From assembly GCA_029204225.1 (NCBI GenBank), contig CM055109.1, positions 4,965,053-5,029,052 of the forward strand: a stretch of DNA of 64,000 bases, given 5' to 3'. Shown here piece after piece: positions 1 to 11,436 of the stretch. Under the pieces are notes generated by a model. It did no database searches. It was not told the origin of the DNA and was given only the letters and a program-made list of their open reading frames with translations. Source of the DNA: Diphasiastrum complanatum. Its lineage: Eukaryota; Streptophyta; Lycopodiopsida; Lycopodiales; Lycopodiaceae. Position 1 is the stretch's first letter, and every line of letters begins with the position of its first letter. Both the position numbers and the translations under genes were made by a program.

Positions 1-988
1 CCATTCAGATAAGCTGTTTATACATAAAGTTGATGTACTTTGAGACCGACAGCTGCAGCATAAGACGAGCATTCGGATCGACGAATGTTTGACGACTAGA
101 CTAAAAGTTTCACTGTAGTTGACATTCAGGATTTGGGTGAATCCTTATGCTACCAATCTTGCCTTCCTTCGATGCTCTGTTGGCATTGCATTTGATCTTA
201 GAGATCCATTTGCAATCAACAACATTGCAGCCAATAGGAGCTTCAACTAATGACCATGTCTTATTTTTTATCAGAGAGGAATACTCTCTGTCCATAGCTT
301 CTCTCCAGAGATCAGAGTCTGGTTGGCTAAGTGCCTCTTCGACTATCGTCGATTCCTGCATTAAAAGACATGCAGACTCAGAAGCATACCTCTTGTGGGC
401 TGTGTGCGCACTCGGCTTGATCTTCTGAGAAGATTCGACTGATGAACCACTCCTGGGACTTGTTGCTATGAGCAGCAACATCTTCGTCTGATTCGTTGTC
501 TCGAAGTGGGTCGACAATAGACATGCCTGAGCCAGAAGCTCGGACTGTCGTGTCAATGGCAGGAGATGAAGATTCCTCTTGAGCAATTTCCTTGCCTTTG
601 AGGTCGACGAACTGATCCTCGATAAAGACTGTATCCCGGCTATACAAGATTTGCTGGGTATTAGGATCGTACAGCTTGTAGGTGTTATCAGATGAAGTAT
701 ATCCGATCAGGATGGTCTTGAGACCGTGGAAGTCCAATTTTCTTCCTCGTGTCCTTTGGGATCTGTGCATAGGCAATGCACCCAAACACTCTTAGGTTCT
801 TCAAAGAAGGCTTAGAGCCTGTCCACACCTCGTGGGGTGTCTTCTCTAAGAGATCCTTGGTCGAACATCTGTTCTGGATGTAAGCTGTAGTGAAGACAGC
901 TTCAGCCCAGAACCTCTTGGGCCATGATACATGCGCTAGCATACACTTTGCAGATTCGACCAGTGTTTTGTTCTTTCTCTTAGCTAAG
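1..988 (-). pseudogene. Ty1/copia pol remnant (integrase C-terminus to start of reverse transcriptase)
   Basis: Three overlapping minus-strand reading frames read in copia order. About 988-690 is the end of the integrase core, with KNKTLVESAKCMLAHV and then FWAEAVFTTAYIQNR and VFGCIAYAQIP. About 785-380 is the variable integrase-RT linker, including GYTSSDNTYKLYDP. About 480-1 is the start of RT, with LWREAMDREYSSLIKNKTW and CKWISKIK, running on to a KTAYLNG-like block at the window edge. Frameshifts and stops separate the parts, so the copy is dead. It is cut by the window start; the missing RT and RNase H would lie to the left. The family is certain from motif order; the lineage within copia is not resolved. 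Confidence 0.9.
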
Positions 989-1476
989 GAACCTTATTTT
1001 GATTGCTCTATATTTTAGAAAACATGTTTTGTCAAGATCTTGATATGCCGAATTCTCACTTTTATCAACTTAAAATTCTTTTAAGACGCTTTAGGTCATA
1101 TTGTTACTACAGATATATCAATTCTCCTCATTGTTTTTGAAAGTGTCCTTCTAAAGGCACTAAATTTGTCCTCCTCTTTCAATTAATGTTGTTAAACTTT
1201 ATAGCTAAGAGTATTAATAAGTTCATTCGGAGTCCATGATCGGGCTTCAAAGGTTTGCTTCCTTTTATTGATGACCTTTGAAAAACCTTAAGGATGTAGA
1301 TGTTTTTGTATATTGTAGTTGGATTTTAAACGAATCTGTTGTTAAAATACAAGTAATAAAGTTTTTCAACTCTCGTTTCATGGCAATAAGCAAATCTGAG
1401 ATGTTTTTAGCAATAAACTAAATGATACTCGATGCAAAGCTTTGAAAGTTAAAAAGAGTCTTGCACATTTTGAGTT
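989..1476. other. AT-rich stretch, no gene recognised
   Basis: No convincing reading frame or repeat was seen. The 3' half may belong to the degenerate upstream part of the RT fragment that follows, but I could not align it to RT motifs. Confidence 0.4.
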
Positions 1477-1959
1477 TTGTGGCTTACGAACAAAAATCAA
1501 GATGTTGATTCAAAGAAGAAAAGATTAATTAAAAATTTTGATGTTGAAAATGTTTATTCTTGGTTGCACATGATTTTAAATAACTTGCATTTTTCTTTAA
1601 GCAATTCACTCTTTCAACGAAGGATAGGCATTTACATGGGCACTGATTATGTTGTTGATCTAGCTAACTTTTATCTTTTGCCTTATGAATTTGGATTAGT
1701 TTCTTATGGTACTTGAACCATCTTATTGCATAATTTAACCTATATCAGAAGCTATATTGATGACTTATTTGTTCTTGATCTTCCTGATTTTGGTAGTTTT
1801 CTATTTGAAGACCTTAAATTTTTTGGTGAAAAAATCGATCCTAAAGATCCATGTGAACTTCATTGTACAACTATTGATGATAAGTGCAATTTTTTGGACC
1901 TTTCTATAAGCAAGACCAGGTCAGGTTTATTATTTGATATTTTTGATAAAAGATTGTAG
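1477..1959 (+). pseudogene. Reverse-transcriptase fragment, probably Penelope-like element
   Basis: Two plus-strand pieces separated by a stop near 1716 read as one RT palm segment. The first holds GIYMGTDYVVDLANFYLLPYE, matching the GIPMGT...LANLFL..YE block. The second holds YIRSYIDDLFVLD, the catalytic R-YIDD box, then KCNFLDLSISKTRSGLLFDIFDKR, matching the FLDL...KLYDKR block. Known family fact: this motif set (GxPMGT, RYIDD, FLDL, YDKR) is typical of Penelope-like RTs and differs from copia, gypsy and ordinary plant LINE RTs. No GIY-YIG endonuclease was found downstream. The frame breaks after the DKR motif, so the copy is dead. A distant LINE-like RT is the alternative. Confidence 0.5.
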
Positions 1960-2014
1960 TCATAATACAATAAATTAAACATTACTCACATGCCTCATAT
2001 TTTTTGAAATAATT

Positions 2015-2617
2015 TTGATTTTGTTAAACATGGATTTTTGTACTAGTAGAGATGCTCCTGTAGATCAATCAAACAATCTAATCATTTTGTTACTCCATAA
2101 GGGGTTACTTGTTCAAATAAATCATGAGAAAAGTTTGAACTATTTTAAATTCTTTTGGTCTTATCTTTCATATTTCTGGCCTGGAGATACATCCTGGCTA
2201 TTGCACATGCTCTCCATCCACCAACTCCCAAGTAGATTGAGTGGATGGCAAAAGGGAATCTTCACCACTATATAGGCATAGCATAGTGGGTCTCGTCCCG
2301 CCGTCGACAAGTGATCACCCAGGATGGTGACGTGTGGCACTAAAACATGTTGATAACACCATTCCTACGTCCTACCCCTTGCGAGACCATCACTGAAGGG
2401 CGTACCATTATGATACATAACAACTGTATAATGATGTAAAAAAATCGTTAAAGATAAATACAAGCTCAAAAATAGTTTGATTAAGTTGGTTTGTTGCTTT
2501 GAATATATTTGTAGATTTTTTTACAAGTGTCAATGTACACAACACTCCAACTATGTTTTTATGTAAAAATTTAACAAAAAGTATACTATATGAGCTTATG
2601 GATATTTAATACTCAGC
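2015..2617. other. Unassigned sequence with TATA-like site
   Basis: A TATA-like ACTATATAGG lies near 2267-2276 and is followed by a GC-richer leader-like stretch (2284-2400). It could be the promoter of the small gene fragment that follows or part of an LTR. No coding frame is convincing. Confidence 0.25.
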
Positions 2618-3053
2618 CTTTGCTTCCATTACCAAAGATGGAAAAGGATTAAAAGTAAATGGATACTACTTGATCAAGACCTGGAACAAAGTGGACGCTT
2701 TGAACAAAGGAATCTTGACATAATTTACAATGATGGACTTTCAACTTGTATTGAGGTGGAAGAAGATTGGAGCCTAAGTTACATTAGGCAAGAATTGTTG
2801 CTCCTACAATATGATATACCGTCATACTTCAAATTCATTTCCAATGGAAACATGGTAAGTAGGTAAACATTCTTATTCTTCTTTAGTAGCTTACACCAAC
2901 AATTAGTCGTATAATAACTATTTGTAGATTATTGCTTTAAAAGATTTATCTCTAAGTGCAACAAATTTTGTGTTGATTTTTTGCAGGTACGAAGTTGAGA
3001 TCAAATGCAGAGAGAGATATTGGAGAAACTATCCAAATAGTAGAAGAACACTG
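2618..3053 (+). pseudogene. Two-exon gene fragment of unknown function (possible ubiquitin-like fold)
   Basis: Exon A (about 2618-2854) is open and acidic, encoding DGLSTCIEVEEDWSLSYIRQ and then LQYDIPSYFKFISNGNM. It ends at a strong donor, ATG|gtaagt (2854/2855). The intron has a normal acceptor tract ending in ttttttgcag (2986) or, for an open phase-0 frame, a few bases later at gaag. Exon B then reads LRSNAERDIGETIQIVEEH and a stop at about 3053. The pattern of a short extended strand, a helix (IRQELLLLQ) and FxFxxNG resembles a ubiquitin-like or kinesin-tail-like accessory domain, but I cannot name the family. No start codon was found; it may be the 3' end of a gene or a captured fragment. 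Confidence 0.35.
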
Positions 3054-3900
3054 AAATTTAGTATCAAATAAATGCAACTCCATCATCATTATGAAATTGA
3101 AAACAAGATAATTGTTTCATGTCAGTGTAGAAATTGCAATATAGTACTACTACAATGACACAACTTGATTGTAACAATCCATATTCATATCAATGAAAAT
3201 CCCAAAAGTGGGTTGTGTACATGTCAGATTATATCTATCTTTTGATAATAATATATACATGTTTATGTACACTTGAAATGGTATAAAAATTAAAATTCTA
3301 TTCAGTAATTTCTTCTATATTTTCTTCTATAGTAAGAGAAGTATCAGGTAAATTGCTTGCTCTTGTGCTATTTTAGTACTAGGAGGTTGATAAGGCACAA
3401 TCTCCTTTTTTGTTATTTATCCTTCCTCTTCATTGGGAAGGATTTCTATATGCCGTTGATCGTAAATTATAAGATTTGCACATTGAGAAACTTGAAAGGT
3501 TGTCATAGCACGGGTAGCTTTCTTTGTAGCACCTTTGGGGCTCTCAATTTTAGGAAAAAAACTTTGACTGTTTGTAACAAAAACTTTATTCAACTATTGT
3601 CATAGTCTGTACACTTCATTGGGGTTCTATGGGTCAATAGTGAATTGCCATTGCCAACAAGATGGATGAGTAATTTACTAAAAATGACACTAAAAAAATA
3701 GGAATCAAAATGAGAAAACATCAAATGAACCACTATATCAATGCCAAATTACAAAAAAAAAAAAAAAAACTTACTAAGATCAACGTCTATTTGCATATTG
3801 TACACTAAAAAAAAACTTTTGTATAGTACAACACGAACCACACACAACTGAAAGAATCCCTTTGTTGTATAGATTATAGATAAGTATTATGACAAATATT
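3054..3900. other. Intergenic, no gene recognised
   Basis: AT-rich sequence with an 18-base poly-A run near 3752-3769. The open frame at 3357-3605 (plus) has no recognisable motif and looks like chance. The poly-A run could be the tail of an inserted retroelement, but no body could be defined. Confidence 0.4.
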
Positions 3901-4305
3901 TGTGAAAATTCACACGTGTGGAAATGCCACAAAGTGTGCTTTTGATCTCCTAAGATGTGATGATTGCACATAGATCACACATAGATTGAAAAACAAGATC
4001 TATTCCATCAATCTAAGGCAAGAGCACTAAAAATCATGCATAAATCAACAATACAAGAACATTCACATGTGTGGAGACTTGTGCAAAGAAAATAGTGAAT
4101 TTCAACCTTGCTCTCAAGTAGAGAGAGAATGTACTATCAAGAACTCGAGTAAGAGAGAAACCAATTTTGACTCAAATAGTGTAGAAATCTCATAACTCCA
4201 TAAAACTTACATACAATGAGTGTAAGGCACATATAAGTAGTAATCTAACATGAAGGAGGTATGAAACATGATTGTACCCCTTTTTTTCCTCCTCTAAAAC
4301 CTATT
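3901..4305 (-). repeat. LTR-like repeat family, copy A
   Basis: Read on the minus strand, this block matches 27263-27665 (plus) over about 400 bp with scattered differences and indels. Shared landmarks in order are CAATCATGTTTCA, TACTTATATGTG (a TATA-like core), a CT-rich leader with CTCGAGAGCAAGG, GCTCTTGCCTTAGAT, CATCTTAGGAGATCA and the terminal CCACACGTGTGAA. The order of TATA, CT-rich leader and a terminus ending in CA suggests a solo LTR or LTR fragment, but no internal coding region was found next to it. A third, partial copy lies at 25717-25775. Confidence 0.6.
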
Positions 4306-6130
4306 GGTTTAGTGAAATATGAGCTCTCAAACTTGATTGGGCCAAATTGATGAATATATCTCTTTTGATTGGACCCTAACTCTCATGCCAACACATAGGG
4401 TCATGTCACACACCAAATCTCCACTTGACAAATGTCATAAGCCTAACTTGACTTGAGCTACATCACAACCTACTTTAGGCCTAACAACTTATTTTGCCTC
4501 TAATGCCAAAAATGGCCAAATCACCTACTTACACTTGGATAGATGTCTCTAAACTTTATGTACCCCTAACTCAACATGACTAAGCTATTTTTGACTTTTT
4601 TCTACACATGGAAACATGCTCCACACGTGTGAGATTTACTCATAAACAAGAAAATACAAAATAGCCAAGCTAGATTTTACTGATTTTTCACACTCCTCAA
4701 AAACTAGCTTGATAAGGTACTAGATCAACCAAGGAGCTTGTGAAACTTGTTGAGTGGATCCTTTGGTATGATGTGATGTGAAAACCGCCAAGGGATCCTC
4801 AATAGCAGCAACTTCACCATATCCATGATGAGATTTCTTTGGTAGAAATCACTTGCCAATTCCATTGAAGAGCATTCCAACAATTTGCCACTATATCCTT
4901 GTGCTTCCTCCATGCTTGATGATGATCTTTGACTTGAAAGCTCCACTTGCATGAAGATGGTTGCACCATAGAGTGAGAAATCTGAGGCTTCCATGCCTCA
5001 TAAAGATCAAGAACATAAAATGAGCAAATGTGATGATTATCAAGATTATGCATTCTAGCTTGACTAGTCCACAGACTATGAACTTTATCCATGATGGATC
5101 TAATCTTGAGATCAAAGACTATCCTGATCTTCTTGAGGCTACATACTTGCTCTAGGATGTAAGTGTCCTTCAAGGATGATTCACTTAATCTCAAGAGAAG
5201 TTTACAAAATGCCTCACAAGATGAAAAAACATGAATTTTCACACTATGAGTAACAAACTCATTCTTGCTCTTACTAGATCCAAGAGCATACATTTGATGA
5301 CAAAATCACTTGCTTTCAAAATGATTTGGAAACACATCTAAGGCATCAATGACAGGAAATATGTCCATACCATAGGCATCATACAAAACTAGTATTGTCC
5401 TAGTTGAACTTTGAGATGTAGAAATCTCAATAAAGCAAGATGGTACATCAAATAATGGAAGAGAAGCAAATGTAAATGTGTTGAAGTAGATAGAACCTAA
5501 AAACTCCTCCTCTTTGCCATGTATTGTGAGCCACAAAGACTCGGCCTTGCCTCTTGAAGATCTCCATAAAACCATGTGTTGAGAAGCCTCCTCCTCAAGC
5601 CTTGGTAAATCTCCATCATACACTTGGATTTTTGGTGAGAATCCTACCATCATCCTCTTGATTGAGATTAGATCCTCCTTATTTCTTACTTGCAAAGGAA
5701 TATTGACAAAGCATATGGATCTAAAGATCCCCAAAGTATCAACTATTGCAATCTTCATATCAAGCACCATTGTAAAAGATACCTCCAATTGAAGTCTTCA
5801 AATAAGAAGTCACATAAAATGGGACCATCTTTGCTTCTACATGATGAAATGAGATCATCCAAGAGCAAAGCATGAAAGGTCAAAGTATGTAGCTCGCCGG
5901 CCAGCAGCCGGTTCAATACTTGGAAATCTACTCATAAGAGTGCCAAAAACCTATTAGAGAGCTTGCTGTCAGTGCTCCACAATAGATAACAATCCTTCTT
6001 GCTTTCCACACTGAATCCTTTGCAAAAGAGCCCAAGCATTGAAGAAACTAGACAGAGGAGGAAGGATAGAGAAGAGAGAAGAAGAATGAGGGTGGCCTCC
6101 ATCGCACCCTCCATTATATACCTTTTTTTT
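4306..6130 (-). other. Unassigned region with two modest minus-strand ORFs
   Basis: Minus-strand frames at 5788-5306 (160 codons) and 5293-4814 (159 codons) follow one another with only a short gap. A third at 6114-5932 begins with a long hydrophobic stretch (ATLILLLSSLSFLLCLVSS) that looks like a signal peptide. A TATATAA-like site sits only a few bases before that ATG (about 6113-6121), which is too close for a normal promoter-ATG distance. I recognise no domain in any of them. They may be a decayed single gene or the non-coding interior of an element whose LTR-like end is at 3901-4305. CACACGTGTG occurs again at 4622-4631. Confidence 0.25.
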
Positions 6131-6580
6131 TGTTCTTAGAAACAAAAGTAAGTGTGAATGCCCACTATTAGATTAAGAGCCCTAAAAACTAATGAATCTC
6201 AACCGTGGAACTAGGAAACTTGAGGTACAAGCTAATGTCTTTCTCCTAAAACCCCCCAAAAAATATAATTTTGAATTTGGTCCATACCTTATACATGGGT
6301 TTTCCATACATTCGAATGTAATCTTGTTTCAGACATGGATAACAACTGATGCTCAACTATGACACCTGTATTCCTCATGTAACTAACTCGCGTAGTTTTG
6401 TTTTGTGGGATGGTGGCAAGTAACAGTTGGGTGTCCTAAAACTTGCTTTGCTTTATGGTACTTTGTACTGTAAGACTTTATACAACTTCATTTTTACCTA
6501 TTATGTTATAAATTGAATGGTTCAAAGGGTTTGGTCTTGACTTGTCAAGAGGGACTATGTGAAATTTTGTTTTTTTTTTT

Positions 6581-6626
6581 CTCTCTCTCTCTCTCTCACA
6601 CACTCACTCTCTTTCACACTATCGCA

Positions 6627-6679
<53 letters not shown>
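6581..6679. repeat. (CT)n microsatellite, interrupted
   Basis: A poly-T run leads into CT repeats at about 6581-6596. A 30-bp interruption follows, then a pure CT run to about 6679. It is written as CT on the plus strand, as are all other long arrays in the window. Confidence 0.95.
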
Positions 6680-6680
<1 letters not shown>

Positions 6681-7494
6681 GTATAAATCTTGAAATTAAA
6701 CATATGGATTTCAAGAGAGCCGGCAACAAATGGATTTCAAGAGATCCGGCAATAAAAAAACCTACAACCTAAACTTTGCTGAAATCAAGAAACTCATACT
6801 TAAACCAATATCACTCAAACCAAAGTTGGTTTTACTACAATAAACATATAGACTCTTATGTATACGAAGTTGAAGGTTAGGGCCTACATCACATTTATTA
6901 TATTATATAATATCACTTGTCCTATTTATTATCTTACACCTCCGAATTGATTGCTTGACGGTTAATTTAAAAATTTTAGACAATACTACACATTGCTTTG
7001 AGGATTGTGAGCCAACGTCCACTCTAAGCAATTAAGTAGCTTTTAAGGAGAGTTAGCTCACTATGCTTTTAGGTCCAGTTGGCTGGCCACGATAGCTTAC
7101 GTTTCTATCATTTAGGCATTTGTATTATTGTTTGGAATGGAAGTATGTCATGAACCAGGAATCAAATAGCATGGCAGCAAGCCATTAATATTTTCAAGTG
7201 CATTGGACGTTGGGGCACAATAACCAAAAGAACGTGTAAATTTCATGAATGCTACTCTGGGAAAATCCATCCTACAAGGTGGCATATGAAAGGACTTTTG
7301 TGTTCTTATGTGTTGTAAACCAATTTGTAATTGTCATTGAATTGATTTTCCCCTTCGAATCTATAAGGGAAGATTCATTATCTGACTTTTAGCTAGTTCC
7401 AAAATCGTGCTTCTCTTTCAGCATTGGCAGTGTTTTGGAATTATGGCCAGCTCCAGTCATTTGGAATTTGTTGATCTCTCTTCATTGTTTCTAG
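6680..7494. other. Intergenic, with a short duplication
   Basis: A 24-bp unit containing ATGGATTTCAAGAGA and CCGGCAA is directly duplicated near 6704-6753. The rest is AT-rich sequence without a supported gene. The 3' end may hold upstream, unrecognised parts of the transposase remnant that starts near 7495. Confidence 0.4.
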
Positions 7495-9823
7495 TGATGA
7501 GGAACGATTCAAAGATGTGGATGTTGAGTCTGAAAGAATGAGTATTTTCCTTCTGACAGATCTGCTTCCAGCCAAAAGCAGATTAAGAAAATTGTTGGAG
7601 ATGTGTGGACGGCCAAATATTGTTCTGGAGATGCCATCGACTTACAATGAAAATGTGGCTGGACGTGAGAGTACCAGCTTGTGGTGGCGGTTTCCAATGT
7701 GTCAACTCCAGTTGCAGCTACCTGTTGAATTCTCAAAAAATGAACGTGAATCACTTTACAGGAAGACTGAATATTAGATGTCCTTTGGGATTGATAACCA
7801 CCTCCAGTGGTTCGATGAAGTGTCGTTATTGTTCCCATGCACCATGCTGTATAAAACAATGTGGTGCCAAGATATACTACTGCATACCAAGTGATATAAT
7901 ATTTTCGTGATTGGTTGTCCACATTGGTACACATGAACATGAATATGGGCTGGGCACATATTCCTTGCATCTTGCCAAGGCACCTTGCGTTACAGACCAA
8001 AACGGATTCAAAAAGTCTTGGCAAAAGATTTCATCTCTGCGCATCTTATACCCGAAGAAAGAATTAATGGTGGCATGTCTGATGCAAGCTTGGACGAAGT
8101 ATTGGCACAGATTGAACCAACCACAAACAATAGAAGGTTTGTGGATACTAGCCTTTTTTAGTGATGTATGAATAATAAAGTAGGTTGGAATGGATTATCT
8201 TACATCTTCTGAATGCTTGACTTTGTAGATTGAAAAAATGGATAACTCGAGCCAAGAGGGAGCTAAGATCAGTAGACTTTTCTCATGATATTACATCATT
8301 GTTGTATCTAGATCTCTTTCACAGATCTCTTTTTCTGGGGCAACTGCATAATGTAAATGACATATGTTTCATTTTCAAGATGTCAATAGTTGGACCCACT
8401 TCAGGTGTGGATCTTGTAAAGAGAATGCAGCCTGGAGGCAATTTAGAAAAGTGTTGGTGTTGCTTCAACCATCTCTATCGAATCAAGGATTGGGTTACAA
8501 TGGTTGCACATGTATATGATACAAGGTATTTTGGTATTTGTCAAATAATTGAATATCACTACTATATTGAATGAAAGTTTCGTCCCTCATACATTTTTTT
8601 TTCTGTAGGATTCAATCCATGCAAACAATCGCCATTTGTCTTATGAAAGTGCAAGATGCGCAAGCACAAAACTTGTTTTGGGAACTTATAAACCGAGTAA
8701 TGTCTGTGCACATGGGAAGTCAAGTGATGTTTCGTGGTTTCATGGCTGATGAGGCCCAAGCTAACTGGATTACAATGCATACTGTTTATGGAGATGCCCT
8801 TAAGGTTCCGATGATTGGAAAGAAAAGATCTTGTTTGTTTCATTTTATGGATAGTGTGCAAAAACGAACAGAGAAGAATATAAAAGTTGAATCTTGAAAT
8901 GAGCACATAGCATTATGTTTGCAGTGGCGAAACTCTGTGGATAAAGAAAATGCAAATTCCATGTATAACCAAATTGCATCTTGGTGGAAACTAGGGCATG
9001 CTTATGTCGTCTCTATCAAAGAGCTAGAATCATGGTTAGCTTGGTGGAAAAACAAAATTCACAAATGGGGAAAGTTTATTGTCACGGTAAACTTTTACTT
9101 TAATCATTTAGTTTCTAATTTTCTATGTCTACATGGATTTAGCTTGTCTCTAGTTATTGTCTTTTACACATTGCAGATGATGCACAGTGTAGATGATGCA
9201 TATATTCTGACCACAAATTTGTCAGAAGTGGTGCATAGTGTTTGGCAACGCATAGATTCCTATAATAATCTTTTGTCGCTTTATGAGACATCAATTGGTG
9301 ATTTGGCAAATTCTATTCTTCAGAGTGCAAGAGAGAAGTCTTTTTTGTCGAATCATTACATGGGGCCTGGGCCTTCACTTCAAAACCTCATGGACAGAAC
9401 TCGGTCTGGCAGTCAATTGTTGGAACCTCATTTTCAAAAAGTGTTCGCAGCTTCGTTGAGACTATTGACCTGAAAAGTGGTAGAAGATCACCTCATGGAG
9501 TTCAAAGCATACCTCAATTTGAATAAAGGACGTTACATTCTTAATTGCCTAAACCTTCGATAGAGGTACCTAATGTTCTTCAAACAAAAGCCTCTACTTG
9601 TGCACCTCAAATCAATCCCTAAACCTTTGATAGAGGTACCTAATGTTCTTAAAAAAAAAGCCTCTACTTGTGCACCTCAAATCAATCTAGAAGATCTTGT
9701 TCAAGCAAGTGCGTCTGTCAAACGTGGGTGCATGCGTCGAAGATTCGTGTGTCATCGGTTGCAAAACTACGCATGCAAAAAAGGGATTGCGCTATCCGAA
9801 CGTCTCTATGATATTATAAAATA
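7495..9823 (+). pseudogene. MULE-like transposase remnant with WRKY/GCM1-like zinc module
   Basis: Plus-strand pieces, some joined by intron-like breaks and some by frameshifts, follow one protein order. First comes a Cys-rich module (about 7670-7950): VPACGGGFQCVNSSCSYLL, then CRYCSHAPCCIKQCGAKIYY, closed by VVHIGTHEHE. The spacing and terminal HxH fit the WRKY-GCM1 zinc-finger superfamily, which is known to occur at the N-terminus of MULE transposases. Then come an IPEERINGGMSDASLDEVLAQ stretch (about 8040-8110), a region at 8230-8530 ending at a GT site, the block FRGFMADEAQANW...KRSCLFHFMDSV (about 8735-8860) resembling the MULE DDE core, and WWKNKIHKWGKFIV (about 9040-9085). The tail continues to about 9823 with KRGCMRRRFVCHRLQ. 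Candidate splice sites are seen before 8609, 8925 and 9177. A stop after the zinc module and shifted frames show it is not functional as it stands. Confidence 0.6.
9548..9687. repeat. 70-bp tandem duplication, two copies
   Basis: Copies at 9548-9617 and 9618-9687 begin CCTAAACCTT and end CAAATCAATC. They differ at a few positions, mainly in an A-rich stretch. The duplication lies in the tail of the transposase remnant. Confidence 0.9.
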
Positions 9824-9972
9824 GCCAAGACAACAGAAGGAAATTTACGTAATATAGAGTTTTGGCAATAATAAAAATGGCAATAGGTACCAAGTGACAA
9901 TAGGGGTGATTAGGATGCTTTGCCATTTCTAGCTTTTGTAGCTTGTTGTGCAAAGATCTTAGCCAGAACATT

Positions 9973-9989
9973 TGGTATCAGAACTGGCT
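9973..9989 (+). other. Primer-binding-site-like sequence (initiator tRNA-Met)
   Basis: TGGTATCAGAACTGGCT closely matches the plant copia PBS consensus TGGTATCAGAGC, complementary to the 3' end of initiator tRNA-Met. It sits two bases after a CA dinucleotide, as expected next to a 5' LTR. Confidence 0.55.
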
Positions 9990-10269
9990 GGATGTTATTT
10001 ATAGTAAGATTTCCATTTATGGTGATATTTGGATGTTTGATCAAGTTCTAGCATGATTATGCATTGCATTGTTGTTCAAATCTTACTAACCTTTGTTTTG
10101 TGAGTTGAACTTGTTTATCAAAAGCATATTTCAGGTCTATTGAAGATCAAAGGCTGACAAGAAGCTATTTTGGATCAAATCATAACACCTAATCATTTGT
10201 TGATTTTGAGGCTTGTGCATATTCAATACTAACAATGTTCTGTTCAATCTATTGTTGACAATCTCCACT

Positions 10270-10345
10270 TATGTGGATGAACACTCTCCTTTGTGGATGA
10301 ACACTCTCCTTAAGTGGATGAACCTTCTCCTTAAGTGGATGACAA
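10270..10345. repeat. Short tandem repeat, about 20-bp unit
   Basis: The unit GTGGATGAACACTCTCCTT recurs two to three times, with a related degenerate copy (AAGTGGATGAACCTTCTCC) and a partial one following. It has no recognised function. Confidence 0.8.
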
Positions 10346-10639
10346 ATACTCTTTGAGTGATTTTGTAATTCTCCAAAAGGCTGAGCAAAGCTCCCACTTG
10401 GATGAAAGATCCCCTTTTGGGTGAACAGATTGTCAACAATCTTTTGCATAAATTTTGGTGTACTTTGTTGAGCATGTAAATAACTCTCCTTATGTAATTT
10501 GATTGGAGCATTTGCTGGAAGGTTTTAGCCATTATGCAAATGTATTTTCAGGTTCTTAACAGGTTGAGAAACATTATGTAGTGGGTTTCTTTCCTTGCTT
10601 AACCTGAATCCAAGATCTAGTCAATCTAGCATCAAAGAG

Positions 10640-11338
10640 ACGGAGTTAGTTGTCATGTGTAGGTTCGTTCCCATGAGAGCGATAGTATAGTTCAGATTTC
10701 AACATGAATGGAGGATCTAACACTAACATCCATTAACACTACATCCATTAACCCTACTTCCATTAACCCTAAATCCACAACAATGATAGAAACTTACTCT
10801 TCTCTCTCTCCCTTTCTCTCTCACAGAAAGCATAAGAAATAGCAATCCCAATAATCATCAGATCCAACAATTAGCTAAATCCAAAAAAAGCATGAGAAAT
10901 GGAGGAGAAGAGAGGAAGAGCAAGGACATTCATCAATCCATTTCTAAAGAGAACCAATCTCCTTTATTGAAATGAGAAAATGAACATCAGGAGCAACTTG
11001 AGTTGGTCCCTTTTTATAGTAGAGAGGAGGACCCTGGCCTCTGAATCCTATTGGTCCAGTCTTGCCTCTCTTTTTATTCAAATTTATTTTGTTCAAATTT
11101 AAAAAAGTGTGGGAACCATGAAAATTGGAGGGAAACCCAACTTTATTCACTAACTTGACATTTAGGCCCTGCGACATTAAAAGTCCCGCAAAAAGGCCTA
11201 AATTTCTTTATTAACTTTTAACTAATCAATCAAATAACTATGTGATCATCAAGTTGGACTTACACACGCAGGGTGCCAAATCCCTCTCACTTATTAACTA
11301 GGGTTAGGGTTGTCTTGGGATCCGCAAACCCTCCAACA
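10640..11338 (-). repeat. Probable 3' LTR of Ty3/gypsy element with extra ORF
   Basis: On the minus strand, a purine-rich tract (GGTGGGGGATCC, 11350-11339) is followed by TGTTGGAGGGTTTG at 11338, the expected polypurine tract plus LTR start. A TATA box lies about 320 bp inside. Further in are a CT/GA-rich leader and a 14-16 bp tandem repeat built on TCCATTAACCCTA (about 10728-10776). The downstream LTR end is not sharply defined; 10640 is an estimate. The LTR directly follows the coiled-coil ORF (11437-13862), with about 100 bp between. Confidence 0.5.
11008..11020 (-). promoter_or_regulatory. TATA box of the LTR
   Basis: On the minus strand the sequence is ACTATAAAAAGGG, a near-consensus plant TATA box. 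It lies inside the proposed LTR, about 320 bp after its start, consistent with a U3 promoter. Confidence 0.55.
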
Positions 11339-11436
11339 GGATCCCCCACCAAAGCTGGTGGCGGTCCCACGACACCTGCAATATGCAGTTATTGGGGACT
11401 TTTATTGGCTTCGCGACGAATCTTAATTAAATGATA

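Larger units (their letters stand above)
9840..10639. other. Retroelement leader-like region
   Basis: Apart from the primer-binding-site-like sequence at 9973-9989 and the short tandem repeat near 10270-10345, I see no gene. Sequence just before 9973 ends AGAACATT, consistent with a 5' LTR ending in CA at about 9970, but the LTR start could not be placed and no gag frame follows. Confidence 0.35.

Noticed and set aside
7509-8024. 171-codon minus-strand frame
   Set aside because: Antisense shadow of the transposase remnant, whose plus-strand Cys/His module is convincing.
8562-8906. 114-codon minus-strand frame
   Set aside because: Lies opposite the transposase core (FMADEAQANW...CLFHF) and has no motif of its own.
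10270-10345. CRISPR-like short repeats
   Set aside because: Units are contiguous and degenerate without spacers, in a plant nuclear context.
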